DNA of 64,000 bases from PSRJ01 sp963825305 (GCA_963825305.1 CAWGTA010000008.1:682001-746000), one strand, 5' to 3'. Positions 15,843 to 26,242 are shown, counted from the stretch's first letter. Numbers and translations: made by a program. The notes: a model not told the origin generated them from the sequence alone.

Positions 15843-15930
15843 TGTGGGGCAGGCCTTCCGGCCTGCCGCCGCCTTTCAGGCGGCGCGCCGCCCATAGGCG
15901 CGGCGGCAGGCCGGAAGGCCTGGCCCCACA
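15843..15930. repeat. GTGGGGC...GCCCCAC palindromic repeat, copy 3
   Basis: An 88-bp, nearly perfect palindrome between rpsB and tsf. TGTGGGGCAGGCCTTCCGGC opens it and the inverse CCGGAAGGCCTGGCCCCACA closes it, with an inner stem around GCCGCC and GGCGGC. It would fold into a long hairpin in the rpsB-tsf mRNA and may act as a processing or attenuation site. Confidence 0.8.
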
Positions 15931-15969
15931 AGGAGCGATAGGGACTCAGTAAAGGATCAAGACAGCATT

Positions 15970-16605
15970 ATGGCGGAAATTACCGCAGCACTCGTGAAAG
16001 ACCTGCGCGACCGGACGGGCGCAGGTATGATGGAATGCAAGAAGGCGTTGGTGGAGTCGAAAGGCGACATCGGGGACGCGGAAGTGCTCTTGCGCAAATG
16101 GGGCATCGCCTCCGCTGGCAAGAAGGCTTCCCGCACCACCAAACAGGGCCTGATCGGCAGTTATATCCACCACGGCGGCCAACTTGGTGTGCTGGTGGAG
16201 ATTAACTGCGAGTCCGATTTCGTGGCGCGCACCGCCGATTTCATCGAACTGGTGCATGACGTTGCCATGCACATCGCCGCGGCCGACCCGCGCTTCATCC
16301 GCAAAGAAGACGTGTCACCCGAGGTGCTCGACAAGGAGCGAGACATCGCGCGTACCCGGGCTCTCAATGAAGGGAAACCCGAGAAGGTAGTCGACAAGAT
16401 CGTCGAAGGCCGCCTGCAGAAGTTCTACGAGGAGGTTTGCCTGCTGGAGCAGCCCTTCGTGAAGGAAGCCACTCTGAGCGTCGGCCAACTGGTGAAGACC
16501 AAGATCGCCAAGCTGCAGGAGAACATCAGCATCGCCCGGTTCGTGCGCTTCAAGGTGGGCGACGTCGCGGCCGTGGAAGCGGGCGCCGACGGCTCGTCTT
16601 CCTAA
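15970..16605 (+). CDS. tsf: Elongation factor Ts
   Basis: Nucleotide exchange factor for EF-Tu, 211 residues. The N-terminal UBA-like domain reads ALVKDLRDRTGAGMMECKKA, and the conserved EF-Tu contact LVEINCESDFVARTADF follows. It is shorter than the E. coli protein (283) and has the single compact core seen in many bacteria. It ends directly against pyrH (TAA then ATG), so the two are probably translated together. Confidence 0.95.
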   Translation: MAEITAALVKDLRDRTGAGMMECKKALVESKGDIGDAEVLLRKWGIASAGKKASRTTKQGLIGSYIHHGGQLGVLVEINCESDFVARTADFIELVHDVAMHIAAADPRFIRKEDVSPEVLDKERDIARTRALNEGKPEKVVDKIVEGRLQKFYEEVCLLEQPFVKEATLSVGQLVKTKIAKLQENISIARFVRFKVGDVAAVEAGADGSSS

Positions 16606-17313
16606 ATGCCCGGCTATAAGCGCATCCTGCTGAAGGTTAGCGGCGAGGCTTTGGCCGGAGGCGCGTCGTTCGGAATCGACGCCGAGCGCGTGAAGGAACT
16701 GGCGCGCGAAGTTTCCGACGTGGCGGCCGCCGGAATCCAGATCGGCGTGGTCGTAGGCGGCGGGAACATCTTTCGGGGTGTAGCCGCCGCGGCCCAGAAA
16801 ATGGACCGCGTGACCGCCGATCACATGGGTATGCTGGCCACCGTGATCAATTCTCTGGCGCTCTCCGACGCCCTGGAGCAGATGGGCATTCCCACGCGCG
16901 TGATGAGCGCCATCGAAATGCACCAGGTGGCCGAGCCGTACATCCGCCGCCGCGCCATCCGGCACCTGGAAAAGGGCCGCATCGTGATTTTCGCGGCGGG
17001 CACCTCCAATCCCTATTTTTCGACGGACACCGCCGCCACCCTGCGTGCGCTCGAAATCAAAGCGGACGTCATCGCCAAAGGAACGCGCGTGGATGGCGTG
17101 TACGACAAGGACCCCCTGAAGTTCCCCGACGCCGTCAAATACCAGCAGATTACGTACCTGGAAGTGCTCTCGCAGGCGCTGGGGGTGATGGACGCTACAT
17201 CGATCGCCATGTGCCGCGACAACCGGCTGCCGATTATCGTTTTCAATCTGAACACAACAGGCAATATAATGCGTATGTCGATGGGCGAACCCGTCGGCAC
17301 GTTGATTCACTAG
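16606..17313 (+). CDS. pyrH: UMP kinase
   Basis: Phosphorylates UMP to UDP in pyrimidine nucleotide synthesis, as a hexamer of the amino-acid kinase fold. The 235 residues carry ILLKVSGEALAG at the start (ATP site), VVVGGGNIFRG (glycine-rich loop), DHMGMLATVINSLAL (UMP and GTP region) and AAGTSNPYFSTDTAA. Normal family length. It abuts tsf and precedes frr by 22 nt, the usual order in bacteria. Confidence 0.96.
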   Translation: MPGYKRILLKVSGEALAGGASFGIDAERVKELAREVSDVAAAGIQIGVVVGGGNIFRGVAAAAQKMDRVTADHMGMLATVINSLALSDALEQMGIPTRVMSAIEMHQVAEPYIRRRAIRHLEKGRIVIFAAGTSNPYFSTDTAATLRALEIKADVIAKGTRVDGVYDKDPLKFPDAVKYQQITYLEVLSQALGVMDATSIAMCRDNRLPIIVFNLNTTGNIMRMSMGEPVGTLIH

Positions 17314-17335
17314 CGGGATTTCGGAGACATCGCTT

Positions 17336-17941
17336 ATGAAAACCGAACCACAGGCCGCACCGAGCGGGCCGACGTTCAACTCGGTAAAGGAAGTTGAGGG
17401 AAACGTCAAGACGCGCATGGAAAAGGCGCTCAGCGATCTGCAGCACGAGATGGCCTCCATCCGCACCGGCCGCGCGTCGCTGGGAATCCTGGACCACATC
17501 CGCGTGGATTACTACGGCACGCCCACTCCGCTAAACCAGGTCGCCAACCTGCACGTTCCCGAGCCGTCGTTGATTACCATTCAGCCCTGGGACGTGTCGC
17601 AGATCGGGCCCATCGAAAAGGCCATCCGGGTGTCCGACCTTGGGCTGAACCCGGCCAACGACGGCAAGATGATCCGGCTGCCCATTCCCCCGCTGACCGA
17701 AGAGCGCCGCAAGGAACTGGTGAAGAAACTGCACGGCGTGGCGGAACATCACCGGGTTTCCGTGCGCAACATCCGCCGCGACGGCAACGAGGCCGTGAAG
17801 AAGCTGCTCAAGGACAAAAAGATCACCGAGGACGACGACAAGAGGGCGCACGACGAGATCCAAAAGGTGACCGACGCCTACATGGATAAGATCGACCAGG
17901 CGTCCAAGGCCAAAGAAAAGGAAATCCTGGAAATCAAGTAA
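17336..17941 (+). CDS. frr: Ribosome recycling factor
   Basis: Splits post-termination ribosomes with EF-G. The 185-residue core is canonical: MEKALSDLQHEMASIRTGRA, LDHIRVDYYGTPTPLNQVA, RLPIPPLTEERRKELVK, and an acidic/basic helical C-terminus (KKITEDDDKRAHDEIQKVTD). A short extra N-terminal extension of about 18 residues (TEPQAAPSGPTFNSVKE) precedes the core; the start could lie further in, for instance at the ATG of MEKAL. Last gene of the tsf-pyrH-frr block. Confidence 0.95.
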   Translation: MKTEPQAAPSGPTFNSVKEVEGNVKTRMEKALSDLQHEMASIRTGRASLGILDHIRVDYYGTPTPLNQVANLHVPEPSLITIQPWDVSQIGPIEKAIRVSDLGLNPANDGKMIRLPIPPLTEERRKELVKKLHGVAEHHRVSVRNIRRDGNEAVKKLLKDKKITEDDDKRAHDEIQKVTDAYMDKIDQASKAKEKEILEIK

Positions 17942-17970
17942 GCTATCAGCCAAGACGAGCGCCAGGGGTA

Positions 17971-17998
17971 GCTGAAGGCTGAGCGCTGATTGCTGAAA
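17971..17998. repeat. GCTGANN heptad array
   Basis: Four consecutive 7-bp units GCTGAAG, GCTGAGC, GCTGATT, GCTGAAA, followed by GCTTATCTGAAG. A weak opposing arm (TATCAGCC at 17944) lies 25 bp to the left. The 7-bp period is the same as in the two TCAGT/ACTGA palindromes, so it looks like a diverged relative with a GCTGA core. It lies between frr and thrB. Confidence 0.55.
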
Positions 17999-18038
17999 GC
18001 TTATCTGAAGCCGCGGCGGTACGGTAGAATTTCATTCA

Positions 18039-18968
18039 ATGCCATGGTTTACCGTGCGAGTGCCGGCTTCGAGCGCCAACCTGGGGCCCGGTTTCGATGC
18101 GCTGGGGCTCGCTCTGGGCGTGTACCTGACGTGCCGCTTTCGTAAGAGCACGATGCTGCGCATCTGCGGATCCGGGCGCGACGCGGACCGCATCTCCCTG
18201 GGCGCGGACAACCTCATTTGGCAGACCGCGGTCGCCGTGGCGAAGAGCCACCGGACGGAGATGCCGCCCATTGAACTGGAAATCCGCAACGAGATTCCGC
18301 TCGGCAAAGGCATGGGGTCCAGCGCGGCGGCGTTGACGGCGGGCGTGATCATCGCCGATCAATTGCTGGGACTGAACTGGAAGCCCTTGCGCGTGCTGGA
18401 TGAAGCCGCCCGCCTTGAGGGACATCCCGATAACGTGGCCGCCTGTATCCTGGGCTCGATTGTGGCGAGCGCGATCGATTCGGGCGGGGTGGCGCGCGCG
18501 GTGCGGCTCGACTTGCCCCAGCGGTTCGGAGTCGGCATTGTGGTACCGGATTTCGATTTGCCCACGACCATGTCGCGCTCGGTTCTGCCCGATTGCTACA
18601 GCAAGGACGACGCGGTTTTCAATGTCCAGCGCGCGGCACTCCTGGTGGCGGCATTGGCCACCGGATCGATCGCGGCCTTTCCGACGGCTCTCGAGGACCG
18701 CTTCCATCAGCCGTTCCGTGTGCCTTTAGTGCCCGGCCTGGACGAGATCCTTAAACTGCGCGCGCCCGGGCTGCTGGGGTGCGCGCTGAGCGGCGCCGGC
18801 CCGTCGATCGTAGTGTTTTTCGAGCGCGGCTATGAGGGCGTTTGCGGCCTGGTGCGGCAGATCTTCCGGCTGCACGGCCGGGATTCGGAGGTGCTGGTGA
18901 CGCACATAGCCGAGAACGGATTCGAGCTTGTGGAAGAGCCGGAGCCTGACGCTCCAATCCAGCCATAG
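18039..18968 (+). CDS. thrB: Homoserine kinase (GHMP family)
   Basis: Phosphorylates L-homoserine in threonine synthesis. The 309 residues have the GHMP layout: VRVPASSANLGPGFDALGLA at the N-terminus, the ATP loop IPLGKGMGSSAAALTAG near residue 90, ARLEGHPDNVA in the middle, and GCALSGAGPSIVVF near the C-terminus. The length matches bacterial ThrB. No other threonine pathway gene is nearby, so it stands alone behind frr. Confidence 0.9.
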   Translation: MPWFTVRVPASSANLGPGFDALGLALGVYLTCRFRKSTMLRICGSGRDADRISLGADNLIWQTAVAVAKSHRTEMPPIELEIRNEIPLGKGMGSSAAALTAGVIIADQLLGLNWKPLRVLDEAARLEGHPDNVAACILGSIVASAIDSGGVARAVRLDLPQRFGVGIVVPDFDLPTTMSRSVLPDCYSKDDAVFNVQRAALLVAALATGSIAAFPTALEDRFHQPFRVPLVPGLDEILKLRAPGLLGCALSGAGPSIVVFFERGYEGVCGLVRQIFRLHGRDSEVLVTHIAENGFELVEEPEPDAPIQP

Positions 18969-19001
18969 GACGGCCGCAGATCAGGGGCCCGCCCTATACC
19001 T

Positions 19002-20039
19002 TCAGCGTCCGCTGAGCCCGCCGGGCCATGCCGAGGTCAGGTGATACGTCGCCGCCGGGCCGATCATTTCCACGCGGCGGATCTTGCCGTTCTCAATCAG
19101 GAAAGCCTCTGTAACTAAGATGCTGGACGGCCGGTTGAAACCCTTGAACGTGTACTTGCGGCCGTCCGATAGTGTGCCCGAATTCACGGTGCCTTGATCG
19201 AACACCACGTGTGACCAGACCACGCCGCGCTCCGAATCGACCAGAGGGTAACGGCGATGGTGGATGTTCTGCACCACAAAGTAGTAGCCCAGTTTGAACT
19301 GTGACAGGCAATCCATGGCAAACCCGTTGACCGCGTCGGGAGGCTCGTTGGCCGGCCGGGGAAGGTTGGTAGTATGGGCTCCGTTTTCGATGCGGTCGCA
19401 ATCGTTGGTAAAGGGATAAGTGCCCGTGCCGTTGATGCCCTTGCCGTCATTCTTCTGCAGACCGGTGAAATAGCCGTCCGCGATAGCGATCATCTCCTGG
19501 CGCGAGAGCCGCTGGGCGGGAGGAATCGATTTGAACCACATGTCCTCGGGCTTATAACCCGGCTTGTCCAGATCCGCAATGCTCGCTGGTCCGCCGCCAC
19601 CCTGCCGAAAGTAAATGCTCTCGACTTCGGTGATGCGGCCCAGTTCGACGCGCAGGCGCAGGCTCATCAGCAGCGGCGTACCGGCTTCCCGCATGGTGCC
19701 CATGAAGGCCACCTGGCCGAACTCCGGGTCGGCGAAGATGTGCTTGTAGTTGCCCGGACCTTCCACTGTTTTCCAGAAGCCGTCACCAAGATCCATGGGC
19801 TGATCGTTTTCGGTGTACATCACATCCGCGGAGAGCGGCAGGCGTTTGGGATCGTGGGCAGTCAGGGCCGCAAGGTATTGATTGACCAGGTCCTCGAGAC
19901 ACGCGCGGCTGCAGTTGAGCGGAATCGGTCCGGTGGCGGCGCGTACGCCGGGGGCGAAGTAAGCGGTCAGCGCGGCCACCACAACGATCGCAAGCGAGCC
20001 AAGCGCAGTCAAGGCAGGGCGCACAGAGGTGTTCTTCAT
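19002..20039 (-). CDS. Secreted protein with NTF2-like (DUF8021-type) domain
   Basis: A 345-residue exported protein. Residues 12-35 (LGSLAIVVVAALTAYFAPGV) form a signal peptide or anchor. Then comes CSRACLEDLVNQYLAALTAHDP, the start of an NTF2-like fold of the DUF8021 type, with MYTENDQPMDLGDGFWKTV and RITEVESIYFR. A second, related half follows (MIAIADGYFTGLQKNDG... and GQSHVVFDQG-like strands near residue 290). Function unknown; NTF2-like domains bind small molecules or act as isomerases or dehydratases. It is convergent with thrB, and its start lies 64 bp from the end of the DsbA-like gene. Confidence 0.65.
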   Translation of the reverse strand: MKNTSVRPALTALGSLAIVVVAALTAYFAPGVRAATGPIPLNCSRACLEDLVNQYLAALTAHDPKRLPLSADVMYTENDQPMDLGDGFWKTVEGPGNYKHIFADPEFGQVAFMGTMREAGTPLLMSLRLRVELGRITEVESIYFRQGGGGPASIADLDKPGYKPEDMWFKSIPPAQRLSRQEMIAIADGYFTGLQKNDGKGINGTGTYPFTNDCDRIENGAHTTNLPRPANEPPDAVNGFAMDCLSQFKLGYYFVVQNIHHRRYPLVDSERGVVWSHVVFDQGTVNSGTLSDGRKYTFKGFNRPSSILVTEAFLIENGKIRRVEMIGPAATYHLTSAWPGGLSGR

Positions 20040-20103
20040 ATCAAGGAGATTCTATCGCTGAAACCGCGGAGGTGCCAGTGTCGCGGCCCGAAGGCCACTG
20101 CAG

Positions 20104-20856
20104 TCACTGCATTAGCGCTTGTAGTTTTTGGTCGAGCATCTGGTACGGCAACGCGCCCACTACCAGTTCGCCATCGACTCCTGCCGGGGTATTTCGGCCG
20201 ATCACAAACGACGGCGTACCAGATGCCCCGATCTTCCGTGCGGCCAGAACATCGTTTTTGATGGCCTCCTTGTATTTTCCGCCTTCCACACAGGCGCGAA
20301 ATTGCGCTTGGTCTAAGTGGAAATCCTTAGCGAAGGCCACGAGGTTTTCGATATCCAGTTTGTCGGGGTTCGATTGCATCCGGTCGCGCATCGGCCAGAA
20401 TTGGCCTTGCTCGCCGGCGCATCGCCCTGCTTGAGCGGCTTGCAGCGCATTGGGGTGACTGTCGAGTGGCAGATCGCGGCTGACGAATCGCACCTTGCCC
20501 GTATCGACGTAATTCTTTTTGAACTCGCCGAATGCCGTGGCGTGGAACCGTTGGCAGTACGGGCACTGAAAATCCGTGAACTCCACCACCGTCACCTCGG
20601 CATCCTTGGGTCCGATCGAGTAGGCGCCCTCCACACCCACGACGGCCTTGACGATCCTCTCCGCTTGCTGCCTGGGAGCCGCCTGGGGCTGCTTCTCGAG
20701 CAGCTTGTGAATCTCGCGCAGCTCGTTCAGAATCTCGTTCAGTACTGCGTCGTCCTGCCGGTGGGTGTTGGCCTCATCCGCTGCGACGAGCGGCAGTACC
20801 AAAGCCAGTGCGAGGCCCGCGGACTTGATATACCGGGAAATCTTCATCGTAGTCAT
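20104..20856 (-). CDS. DsbA-family thiol:disulfide protein
   Basis: A 250-residue periplasmic protein. A signal peptide (SAGLALALVLPLVAA) is followed by a helical coil (residues 35-60) and a thioredoxin fold with a DsbA insertion. The active site CPYC sits in TDFQCPYCQRFHATA, and the cis-proline loop is ASGTPSFVIG. It probably oxidises or isomerises disulfides in exported proteins. It lies 8 nt downstream of the giant repeat protein, whose non-repeat end is rich in cysteine, so that protein may be its substrate (inference). The start may be the ATG at 20847. Confidence 0.85.
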   Translation of the reverse strand: MTTMKISRYIKSAGLALALVLPLVAADEANTHRQDDAVLNEILNELREIHKLLEKQPQAAPRQQAERIVKAVVGVEGAYSIGPKDAEVTVVEFTDFQCPYCQRFHATAFGEFKKNYVDTGKVRFVSRDLPLDSHPNALQAAQAGRCAGEQGQFWPMRDRMQSNPDKLDIENLVAFAKDFHLDQAQFRACVEGGKYKEAIKNDVLAARKIGASGTPSFVIGRNTPAGVDGELVVGALPYQMLDQKLQALMQ

Positions 20857-20864
20857 TCGAATTC

Positions 20865-23800
20865 CTAAGGGCAGTTGCCGAGCAGGTCAACATTGATCGC
20901 TGCAAACAGGCTATCGGCCAGGTTAATCGGAATAATGATGCCCACGCAGGGAATCGGACTTTGGTTAACCTTGTCGAAACCGTTGTCGAAGGTGATCACG
21001 TCATCACCGCAGGCAAACACAAACGACTGACCCGGCGAATAGGAACTGGCTGTATCATAAGCCACGACATTGAAGGCGTTGGGCAGGGCTTGCGCCGCTG
21101 AGATGAGACTATTCACAAGGTTAATGGCTTGGCCAATCCCCTTGGGAGGACTCAAGGTCAGAAGCGTGGCGAGAGTAGCGGAATCGACACAACCGATTAC
21201 CAGGGCTTTGTCCTGGGCAGGATTGGAACTGAAGCCCAGACCTTCAATGAAACTGCCCGGGTAATTATTACAGACAAACGACAAAGAAGCACTGCCCACT
21301 ACTCCGTCGATCGTCATTCCCGGCGGCGCGTTCTTGTTCACCAGGCCGGCGATTTCCAGGTTAATGATGTCATTAGCCAGCGAGATGGCGAGCGTGATGA
21401 TGTTGCTCTTCGCTGTGCCGGCCAAGTCGACACAGGCACCGAACGCCAGGCTGATGATATCGAAGAACTGCGGTGCGATCCGCATCTTTCCTAGTAGCTT
21501 CGCCCAGACTACCGGCGAGTGATCGTATTGGCGGATACTCCCGCTCAACGGCGTGGCTATCGCGCCCACCTGCCCCCCAATCGCATCCAGAAGAGTCGGA
21601 ATATCGGAAGACATGACCTCATTGACCAGGTCGTTATTGTTCGCGAGAACCAGGGAACTGGGGTGCAGCGAACTGAGTATGCTCAACTGGGATTTATACA
21701 ACGCTGTCGAGTTCTGAATCGCCGTCACTGCCGCTTGGGTCACGTTACTCGGGTTCAGCGCGTTAATGTTGGTGATCGCACCGAGGATCGTGTTGTGGAG
21801 ATTCGTCAGGGTGGTTACGAAGCTTGCATCGTCGGGAGACGACCCGAATCCCGCGCCGGTAATCTGAACCGCCGGAATGAGCCGGCCGTCGGGCGGCGCC
21901 AAGACCTGGTTCGCCCCCAGGGCGTTAGCATTCATGCCCGGCGTGGTCAGAAGAGTCTGAAGAGCCGCCTTGGCATTCGTGAGGCCGGCGTGCCCGCTGG
22001 CCTGATACGCGTTGAGAATGTTATTCACAGCGGTGGTGAGTTGATCTGAATAACTGAACGTCTGGGCCGTCACCGGCGCCGTGCCCGTGGGTAGCACAAC
22101 CACCTGCTCGCTGGCTGAGCCTCCGCCCTGCAGTGTTGCCGTGACGTTAAAGACTCCGCCAGTCTGCTTACCAAAATTGGGATCGGTGGGATCGGTGTCG
22201 GCGATGATCCCATTCGGGTCCACGGTCATGTTCTGGTTGAGTAGCTTCTTATTCAGCTTCGGAAACTGGACGGTATTGCCGTTGAGGATTGGGGCATTGC
22301 CACTGGTTGTGCCGACCGCCTGAACCGAGAAATTGAAAACCGGAGCAGGATTGGTGATTGGATTGCCGCCGGAGTCGAGCAACTGGGCGGTAATCGTCAC
22401 GCTCCCGCCCCACGGCACGACTTGGGATGAGAGGCTGATGGTGACTGTTCCGCCGCCGCTCGTAACGCTGAACGCACTCACGAGACTGACCGTTTCAGCA
22501 CCAGTCACAACCTGAAGATCCCTCGCTCCGAGAGTGGCGTTTGCCGTAATCGTCACCGGTACCGTCAGGCTGGTAGCCGTTGCGGTCGAAGGCGCGCCCG
22601 CAGTCACTCCCGTCCCGCTGAATGTCACAAGTGAGCTACCGCTGAAATGGGTGTTGGCGCCAGTGATGGTAACCGCAAGGTTCGATTGTCCCTGTTGCCC
22701 CGAATTTGGATTCACCAGTGTGATCGACGGCGTTCCCGCGGTCACGGTGAAGCCGTTGGTCAGCGTGGCCACTTCTCCGCCCGTCGTCACCGTCACATTG
22801 CGTGCGCCGGTAACCGCTGCCGGGTCGATGTTCAGCACCGCCGTGGCGGTGGTCGCCGAGTTGACGGTAAAGGTGGCCACCGTGATCCCTGCCCCGAAAC
22901 TGGCCGTGCTGGTCCCCTGCACCCAATGCGTGAACTGCCCCGTCAGGTTGACGCTCTCACTCTGCTGCCCCTGCTGTCCTGTGTTCGGATTCACCAGCGT
23001 CAGCACCGGCGTTCCGGCGGTCACAGTGAAGCCGTTGGTCAGCGTGGCCACTTCTCCGCCCGTCGTCACCGTCACATTGCGCGCGCCGGTGGCCGCTGCC
23101 GGGTCGATGTTCAGCACCGCCGTCGCGGTGGTCGCCGAGTTGACGGTCAGCGTGCGCCACCGTGATCCCTGCCCCGAAACTGGCCGTGCTGGTCCCCTGC
23201 ACCCAGTGCGTGAACTGGCCCGTCAGGTTGACGCTCTCACTTTGCTGCCCCTGCTGGCCTGTGTTCGGATTCACCAGCGTCAGCACCGGCGTGCCGTTGG
23301 TTACGGTGAAGCCGTTGGTCAGCGTGACCACTTCCCCGCCCGTCGTCACCGTCACGTTGCGCGCGCCGTTGGCCGCTGCCGGATCGATGTTCAGCACCGC
23401 CGTCGCGGTGGTCGCCGAGTTGACGGTCAGCGTGCGCCACCGTGATCCCTGCGCCGAAACTGGCCGTGGTGGTCCCCTGCACCCAGTGCGTGAACTGCCC
23501 CGTCAGGTTGACACTCTCACCCTGCTGCCCCTGCTGGCCTGTGTTCGGATTCACCAGCGTCAGCACCGGCGTGCCGTTGGTCACGGTGAAGCCATTGGTC
23601 AGCGTGACCACTTCCCCGCCCGTCGTCACCGTCACGTTGCGCGCGCCGGTGGCCGCTGCCGGGTCGATGTTCAGCACCGCCGTCGCAGTGGTCGCCGAGT
23701 TGATCGGTCAGCGTCGCCACCGTGATCCCTGCGCCGAAGCTGGCCGTGCTGGTCCCCTGCACCCAGTGCGTGAACTGCCCCGTCAGGTTGACACTCTCAC

Positions 23801-26242
23801 TTTGCTGGCCCTGCTGGCCTGTGTTTGGATTCACCGGCGTCAGCACCGGCGTGCCGTTGGTCACGGTGAAGCCGTTGGTCAGCGTGACCACTTCCCCGCC
23901 CGTCGTCAGCGTCACGTTGCGCGCGCCGGTGGCCGCTGCCGGGTCGATGTTCAGCACCGCCGTGGCGGTGGTCGCCGAGTTGATGGTCAGCGTGCGCCAC
24001 CGTGATCCCTGCGCCGAAACTGGCTGTGGTGGTGCCCTGCACCCAGTGCGTGAACTGGCCCGTCAGGTTGACACTCTCACCCTGCTGCCCCTGCTGGCCT
24101 GTGTTCGGATTCACCAGCGTCAGCACCGGCGTTCCGTTGGTCACGGTGAAGCCGTTGGTCAGCGTGACCACTTCCCCACCCGTGGTCACCGTCACGTTGC
24201 GCGCGCCGTTGGCCGCTGCCGGGTCGATGTTCAGCACCGCCGTCGCAGTGGTCGCCGAGTTGATCGGTCAAGCGTCGCCACCGTGATCCCTGCCCCGAAA
24301 CTGGCCGTGGTGGTCCCCTGCACCCAGTGCGTGAACTGCCCCGTCAGGTTGACACTCTCACTCTGCTGGCCCTGCTGGCCTGTGTTTGGATTCACCAGCG
24401 TCAGCACCGGCGTTCCGTTGGTTACGGTGAAGCCGTTGGTCAGCGTGACCACTTCCCCACCCGTGGTCACCGTCACGTTGCGCGCGCCGTTGGCCGCTGC
24501 CGGGTCGATGTTCAGCACCGCCGTGGCGGTGGTCGCCGAGTTGATGGTCAGCGTCGCTACCGTGATCCCTGCGCCGAAGCTGGCCGTGGTGGTGCCTTGC
24601 ACCCAATGTGTGAACTGCCCCGTCAGGTTGACACTCTCACCCTGCTGCCCCTGCTGGCCTGTGTTCGGATTCACCGGCGTCAGCACCGGCGTTCCGTTGG
24701 TCACGGTGAAGCCATTGGTCAGCGTGACCACTTCCCCACCCGTGGTCACCGTCACGTTGCGCGCGCCGTTGGCCGCTGCCGGGTCGATGTTCAGCACCGC
24801 CGTCGCAGTGGTCGCCGAGTTGACGGTCAAGGTGCGCCACCGTGATCCCTGCCCCGAAACTGGCCGTGCTGGTCCCCTGCACCCAGTGCGTGAACTGCCC
24901 CGTCAGGTTGACACTCTCACTCTGCTGTCCCTGCTGGCCTGTGTTTGGATTCACCAGCGTCAGCACCGGCGTTCCGTTGGTCACGGTGAAGCCGTTGGTC
25001 AGCGTGACCACTTCCCCGCCCGTCGTCACCGTCACGTTGCGCGCGCCGTTGGCCGCTGCCGGGTCGATGTTCAGCACCGCCGTGGCGCGTGGTCGCCGAG
25101 TTGACGGTCAGCGTCGCTACCGTGATCCCTGCCCCGAAACTGGCCGTGCTGGTCCCCTGCACCCAGTGCGTGAACTGCCCCGTCAGGTTGACACTCTCAC
25201 TTTGCTGGCCCTGCTGGCCTGTGTTTGGATTCACCAGCGTCAGCACCGGCGTTCCGTTGGTCACGGTGAACGCGCTGGCCAGCGAAACCGTTTCCCCACC
25301 GGTCACCACTTGCACACCCTGTGCTCCCAGGGGCGCGTTGCCCGCAACTGTCACCGTCACCGTCACGCTCGTTGCGGTCGCGGCCGTCGGCGCTCCCGCA
25401 GTGACTCCCGTTCCGCTGAACGTCACCACTGAACTGCCGCTGAAATGCGTGAAGTTGCCTGTGATCGTTACCGGGAACGGAGTCTGCCCCTGCAGGCCCG
25501 TGTTCGGATTCACCTGAGTAATTACCGGCGTCCCCGGCGTCACGGTGAAGCCCGCCGCGAGGGTAGTCACCTGAACTCCGGTCTGAACGGTGACGTCTTG
25601 ACTCTGTGGCACTGCAGCCGGATCAATCGTGATGCTCGCAGTTGCGAATGTCGCGTTTGTCACACTGATGGGACCTGCCCCGCCCACCGGTCCACCGCCG
25701 ACCGAAATACCGGGGCCGAAGGTTGCCACCGTGCTCCCTTGCGTAAAGTAAGTCCCTTGCCCGTTGATCGTAATCGAATATGGCTTCCCCTGCTGTCCGC
25801 TGTTCGTACCAAGCGTAAATGACGCCGGCGGACTTACCATCAGTGTGGAAGTATTGCTGCTCGAAAAGGAGGCGTTTTGAGAAGTAGTACCGGAAATCGA
25901 CACCAGGTATGCCGTGGGATTCGCCACGCTCGGGCCAGTAAATGTAAAGGAAATTCTCCTGGTTGAACCGATGATCGTAGTAACAGTCTTTGTTGTGGCC
26001 GTCATCGCGGGACCGGCAGTCTGAGGCTGCAGGCTGACGGTTACCTGACCCGGCAGGATCGTGCCCGTCGGAAAGTTACTGCCAGTCAAATTTACCGTTG
26101 TCACTCCGGGTTGGGCTGTAGCGGGAGACGTTGTTGCCGTCAGTGTCACTTGGGCTCGCAAGGTGACGGAAGAAGCAGTGAACAATACCAGCGTCACCGC
26201 GAGTAACTGAAAGATGCGCCCTGCTGCCGATTTCATTTCCAT
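20865..26242 (-). CDS. Giant secreted Ig-like (IPT/TIG-type) repeat protein, frame broken repeatedly
   Basis: An exported protein of about 1790 residues if frames are joined. A signal peptide (RIFQLLAVTLVLFTASS) is followed by Ig-like repeats of about 90 residues, each with a NPNTGQQGQ turn, an FTHWVQG or FTHFSG segment and a TGGETVSL or TTGGEVVTLTNGFTV strand. Nine central units are nearly identical. Seven of these nine carry a 1- or 2-base insertion at one place, so no single frame runs from 26242 to 20865. The last third is not repeated: an Ig-like region, then a helical Cys-containing domain (CVDLAG, CNNYPG, GCVDS, ACGDD, GNCP). It resembles a cell-surface adhesin or stalk, but no function is shown. 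The start may be GTG 26251, ATG 26242 or ATG 26236. Confidence 0.7.
22722..25240. repeat. Nine tandem 279-281 bp units inside the Ig-like repeat gene
   Basis: The landmark CAGCACCGGCGT recurs at 23001, 23281, 23561, 23841, 24121, 24402, 24681, 24961 and 25241, and the first unit starts at 22722. Spacings are 279, 280, 280, 280, 280, 281, 279, 280 and 280. Only 279 is a multiple of three (93 codons). The central units differ at only a few sites each by eye. All extra bases fall in one stretch of about 45 bp around GGTCGCCGAGTTGA and the following GTCAGCG segment. Confidence 0.9.

Noticed and set aside
22722..25240. CRISPR array
   Set aside because: The units are 279-281 bp, nearly identical throughout, and lie in a coding frame; there are no short repeats with unique spacers.
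22534..25500. Long plus-strand open frames across the tandem repeats
   Set aside because: They repeat with the 280-bp period and are shadows of the minus-strand repeat gene, which has a signal peptide and Ig-like pattern.
20865..26242. Programmed frameshifting in the repeat gene
   Set aside because: Each insertion has a different form and no slippery heptamer plus structure recurs; an artefact or decay is simpler.
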